A DNA stretch of 64,000 nucleotides, from contig NZ_OY780958.1 in assembly GCF_963675985.1 (NCBI RefSeq), positions 2,666,001 to 2,730,000 on the forward strand, read 5' to 3'. The notes beneath the pieces are model-generated. The model saw only the letters and a list, made by a program, of their open reading frames with translations, searched no databases and was not told the origin of the DNA. Numbering within the stretch: the first letter of the stretch is position 1; each line of letters opens with the position of its first letter. The translations under genes and the position numbers were made by a program. This DNA comes from an uncultured Roseibium sp. (GTDB lineage: Bacteria > Pseudomonadota > Alphaproteobacteria > Rhizobiales > Stappiaceae). Shown here piece after piece: positions 61,640-64,000 of this stretch.

Positions 61640-62310
61640 CGGCCCCCTTGAAGCAATTCGGCGAGGCGGACTGGTACGAGACCGACCTGCCGCCGATCCT
61701 GCGGCCACAACGTCCGCGGCCCTTGAGAGCACTGGCGATCCTTGCCCTGATCCTGTTTTCGGGCTCGCTGATCGGAATATCCTCCGCCTATTTCATCATC
61801 GAGCGGGAACGCCCGCTGATGGCGATCCGGATCGGCCCATGGGAGACCTATCCTTATGCGGGAACCGCGGAAGCCGATCCCTATTCCGTCGCCATCTACA
61901 CGCGCGGGGCAAAAATCCCGCTCGCGTCAGGGGAAGGGGTGGACCTGATCGCCCGCACGGACAGCGCGGGCGATACGCTGCAGCCCATGTGCCGTTACCG
62001 TATTCACGGTCAGACGCCCACGGCACGCCTGTGGACACTGACGGCGACCAACGGCTCCGGGCGGCTGGTGGAAACCATGCCGGGCAGAAGCAATCTTACC
62101 AGCCGGCAACTGCTGCGCGAGCCGGACGGACGTTTCGAAGTCATAGCGTCCACCACGCCTCAACCCGGCAACTGGCTGCCGCTCGCCGCAGCCCCCTTCA
62201 GTGCTGACGGACTACGGTTCAATCTGAGGCTTTATGATGCTCCGGTCTCGACAGGCTCCGCGCTCAAAGGCGTTGCCATGCCCGTCATCGACAGGATCGA
62301 CTGCCTATGA
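61636..62310 (+). CDS. DUF1214 domain protein, membrane anchored
   Basis: A 224-residue protein with one TM helix (ALAILALILFSGSLIGISSA) and a periplasmic domain with the DUF1214 pattern DGRFEVIASTTPQPGNWLPL, FSADGLRFNLRLYDAP. It overlaps the PBP gene by 4 nt at its start and the DUF1254 gene by 4 nt at its end, so all three genes are translationally coupled. DUF1214 and DUF1254 usually occur fused or paired; together they may form one beta-rich unit. Function unknown. Confidence 0.88.
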   Translation: MTAPLKQFGEADWYETDLPPILRPQRPRPLRALAILALILFSGSLIGISSAYFIIERERPLMAIRIGPWETYPYAGTAEADPYSVAIYTRGAKIPLASGEGVDLIARTDSAGDTLQPMCRYRIHGQTPTARLWTLTATNGSGRLVETMPGRSNLTSRQLLREPDGRFEVIASTTPQPGNWLPLAAAPFSADGLRFNLRLYDAPVSTGSALKGVAMPVIDRIDCL

Positions 62311-62930
62311 TCTCGTCCCGCCTCCCCCGACCGAATCCCCGCCTGCCCGATTTTGCCAGGTTCCGTGGAGCCCGTCGTGGCGTTTCGGGAAAACTGATCG
62401 TCGGACTACTGGCGGTCCTCTCTCTTGCTGCCGTCGTCCACATTCTCGTGGTGCTGACGATTCCGCAAAACGCCACCCACAGCGCCTACAGCAACGCGGC
62501 CAGATTCGGCCCGGATCACACGTTCAACCTGCTGCCGGACGTGGTTCCCGGCGCCGAGCCCCTGCCGGGCCTCGACCCGGCCATGAAACATGCCCTATGC
62601 CGGTACCAGCTCGACGACGGGCCGGTGCTGTTCACCGCCAGCATCCCGGTGCCATTCTGGTCGATGGGTTTGTTCAATACACGCGGCGACACCGTCTACA
62701 GCCTGAACAACCGCACGGCCGGTTCCGAAACCCTGTCCATGCTGGTCCTGACAACAGAACAATTGTCGATCCTGCGCGAGAATCCGCCGGAAAACCTGGA
62801 CGAACTGATCGTGATCGAAACGGAAGACACGGAAGGCTTCGCCCTGCTGCGCGCCTATGTGCCTCACCCCAGCGAGGCGAAGCAGGTCGGCAAGGCGCTC
62901 CAGACCGCAAGCTGCGGGCTGCTGGATTAG
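62307..62930 (+). CDS. DUF1254 domain protein, membrane anchored
   Basis: A 207-residue protein with N-terminal TM helix (LIVGLLAVLSLAAVVHILVV) and the DUF1254 core (ALCRYQLDDGPVLFTASIPV, PFWSMGLFNTRGDTVYSLNN). It lies downstream of, and overlaps by 4 nt, the DUF1214 partner. The pair is a split form of the larger DUF1254/DUF1214 proteins. Function unknown. Confidence 0.88.
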   Translation: MISSRLPRPNPRLPDFARFRGARRGVSGKLIVGLLAVLSLAAVVHILVVLTIPQNATHSAYSNAARFGPDHTFNLLPDVVPGAEPLPGLDPAMKHALCRYQLDDGPVLFTASIPVPFWSMGLFNTRGDTVYSLNNRTAGSETLSMLVLTTEQLSILRENPPENLDELIVIETEDTEGFALLRAYVPHPSEAKQVGKALQTASCGLLD

Positions 62931-62987
62931 AGCTTCGGGCGGTAAGTTTGAAACATTTGACCGATGCTGTGAGGCCAATCCGGTTTG

Positions 62988-63857
62988 CTACTTCACCTGC
63001 GGCGGGCGTTCCGTCCCCCAGCCGGAATAAATTCTCGACCTTTTCGGTTTCTTTTCCAGACCGTAGCGGTCTTCGGTCTCGCAGCCGTTTTCGGCCAAGA
63101 TCACCTCTGTTTCCATCTTCTTGATGGCCGTATTGACCTGCCAGAGCCGGTTGCCGGACGGCGTTTCGATTTCCAGGCTGTCCAGGGCGGTCCGGTAAGC
63201 TTTGATCCTGTAGCGCAGGGCCTGCGACACCCATTTGATCATCACCTGGTTTTCCCAGACTCGCGCCTTTGCGCCCGCATAGAGTTCCTCCGTCGTCAGC
63301 CTCTTGGCTTCCAGACTGCGGATGCGCTCCCGGTCGGCCTTCGTGACCCTGAGCGCCACCTCGCAGAAAGGCCAGACCAGCTTGGTGTCGCCCCTGGCGT
63401 CGGCGGTGACCCGGTCGTAGCGGGCATCGCTGGACTTGAACTTGTCGGATCTCAGGAAGATGTAATAGAGGTCGGGCGGAACCCGGCCCTCCACCTCGGG
63501 AAGGACACGCGTTCGGGCCAGTTCCACGACCGTTCCGCCGATCCAGTCCTTTGTCCACGGAGGACGGATCAGTGTCCAGCCGCGGTCCCGCAACAGCTTT
63601 TCATCATTGGTGTAATTGAATTTGGAAACCGGGTCGCCGCGATTACGCGCCGCCAGTTCGCCGGCCTCGGGCATGACCCGGTCATGGATCACCGACGGTC
63701 GTGCCCGGTCGAAATCTCCGGTCGGCCGGGTACATCCGGCAGCAAGTGCACACAGAAGCGCTGCCGTAACATGGGCATAGCGCGTGAACCCGGATCTGGC
63801 CGGCTCCCGCTTCGTCAGGCGCGCAGAACCCGCCTGGCCCATATTTTTCATGCCCAT
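62988..63857 (-). CDS. Hypothetical lipoprotein
   Basis: A 289-residue protein. After a basic N-terminus comes a hydrophobic segment and lipobox LAAGC (Cys at about residue 42), so probably lipidated. The mature part is mostly helical and highly charged (KADRERIRSLEAKRLTTEEL, VWENQVMIKWVSQALRYRIK). No domain recognised. GGAGACC precedes the ATG. It converges on the DUF1254 gene with a 57-nt gap. Confidence 0.75.
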   Translation of the reverse strand: MGMKNMGQAGSARLTKREPARSGFTRYAHVTAALLCALAAGCTRPTGDFDRARPSVIHDRVMPEAGELAARNRGDPVSKFNYTNDEKLLRDRGWTLIRPPWTKDWIGGTVVELARTRVLPEVEGRVPPDLYYIFLRSDKFKSSDARYDRVTADARGDTKLVWPFCEVALRVTKADRERIRSLEAKRLTTEELYAGAKARVWENQVMIKWVSQALRYRIKAYRTALDSLEIETPSGNRLWQVNTAIKKMETEVILAENGCETEDRYGLEKKPKRSRIYSGWGTERPPQVK

Positions 63858-63916
63858 AGGGCGGTCTCCGGACCTTGGCCACTACAGCCTGATGTCAGCC
63901 GGAGACTTGTTATCCG

Positions 63917-64000
63917 CTAGTCGCGATCTGGAACGGCAGGTCCGGCCTTATGACCGATGGTCCCGATTCGCGCCGACAGATCAAGTGCCAACTTCTCGTA
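63917..64000 (-). CDS. C-terminal end of an unidentified gene (5' part off the window)
   Basis: The last 27 codons read YEKLALDLSARIGTIGHKAG then PAVPDRD and stop. The frame looks like protein, but another frame is open too, so the call is tentative. It would lie upstream of the lipoprotein on the same strand. Confidence 0.35.
   Translation of the reverse strand, partial: YEKLALDLSARIGTIGHKAGPAVPDRD

Noticed and set aside
1..64000. CRISPR array, prophage, integrase, transposase, rRNA or tRNA genes
   Set aside because: Reading both strands showed no regular spacer-repeat array, no integrase or transposase motifs, and no tRNA or rRNA signature.

Overview
The window reads as chromosomal DNA of an alphaproteobacterium of the order Hyphomicrobiales (Rhizobiales), most like the marine Roseibium/Labrenzia group. 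This is inferred from gene content, not from a database search: a PleC-type cell-cycle kinase, a FeuN-FeuP-FeuQ set, the degP / response regulator / kinase / glnE order, a ccmI-ccmE-ccmF-ccmH cluster, DUF2336 proteins, and GC-rich coding DNA with short AT-rich gaps. No prophage, transposase, rRNA, tRNA or CRISPR array was seen. Both edges cut through genes.

Layout. 1-4.5 kb: a two-domain peptide-type ABC ATPase (cut at the left edge), a membrane class III adenylate cyclase, and a TetR/YciI pair behind a tandem operator. A perfect TGTGA-N6-TCACA box lies between the cyclase and the ABC gene. 4.8-9.1 kb: DNA glycosylase Tag, then a divergent sulfide/sulfur block: sulfide:quinone oxidoreductase on one side, two YeeE/YedE transporter halves and an exported phosphatase-like protein with NPCAP repeats on the other. 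9.1-9.6 kb: two palindromic repeat elements. 9.6-17.8 kb: a conserved unknown protein, a YjaB-like acetyltransferase, a CaiB/BaiF CoA transferase, a methyltransferase, three tandem paralogous small secreted proteins, an arylformamidase-like hydrolase and PepN. 17.9-22.9 kb: PleC-like kinase, an ArsR/permease/thioredoxin operon and a hydrolase.

22.9-24.7 kb is a patch of unfamiliar small genes with lower GC. It includes a reading frame carrying a 37-bp near-copy of glnE. 24.7-31.5 kb is the minus-strand degP, response regulator, kinase, glnE run. 31.7-37.3 kb holds unknown genes, a GST, and two DUF2336 paralogs flanking a hydrolase-OsmC fusion. 37.4-41.9 kb is cytochrome c maturation (ccmI, E, F, H); CcmI carries a tandem internal duplication. 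42-47.7 kb: a large unknown protein, a surface-antigen lipoprotein, the FeuNPQ set and a DUF1194 protein. 47.7-58.5 kb: WYL regulator and VOC protein, a chemoreceptor ending in a PilZ domain, a YdcH-like protein, a candidate small RNA, YjbQ, a glycosyltransferase, a glutamate-synthase-like FMN protein and a soluble PAS-PAS chemoreceptor. 58.8-64 kb: a YcgN-type cysteine cluster protein, a bifunctional penicillin-binding protein translationally coupled to a DUF1214/DUF1254 pair, a lipoprotein, and the tail of one more gene.

Themes are sulfide and thiol chemistry (SQR, YeeE/YedE, ArsR/permease/thioredoxin, OsmC, cytochrome c assembly), envelope stress and envelope building (DegP, FeuNPQ, PBP), and signalling by cAMP, phosphorelay, chemoreceptors and probably c-di-GMP. 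The observations most worth a second look are the NPCAP-repeat exported phosphatase-like protein, the tandem secreted-protein triplet, the CcmI duplication, the glnE fragment, the candidate small RNA, and the 228-bp element with 38-bp terminal inverted repeats.
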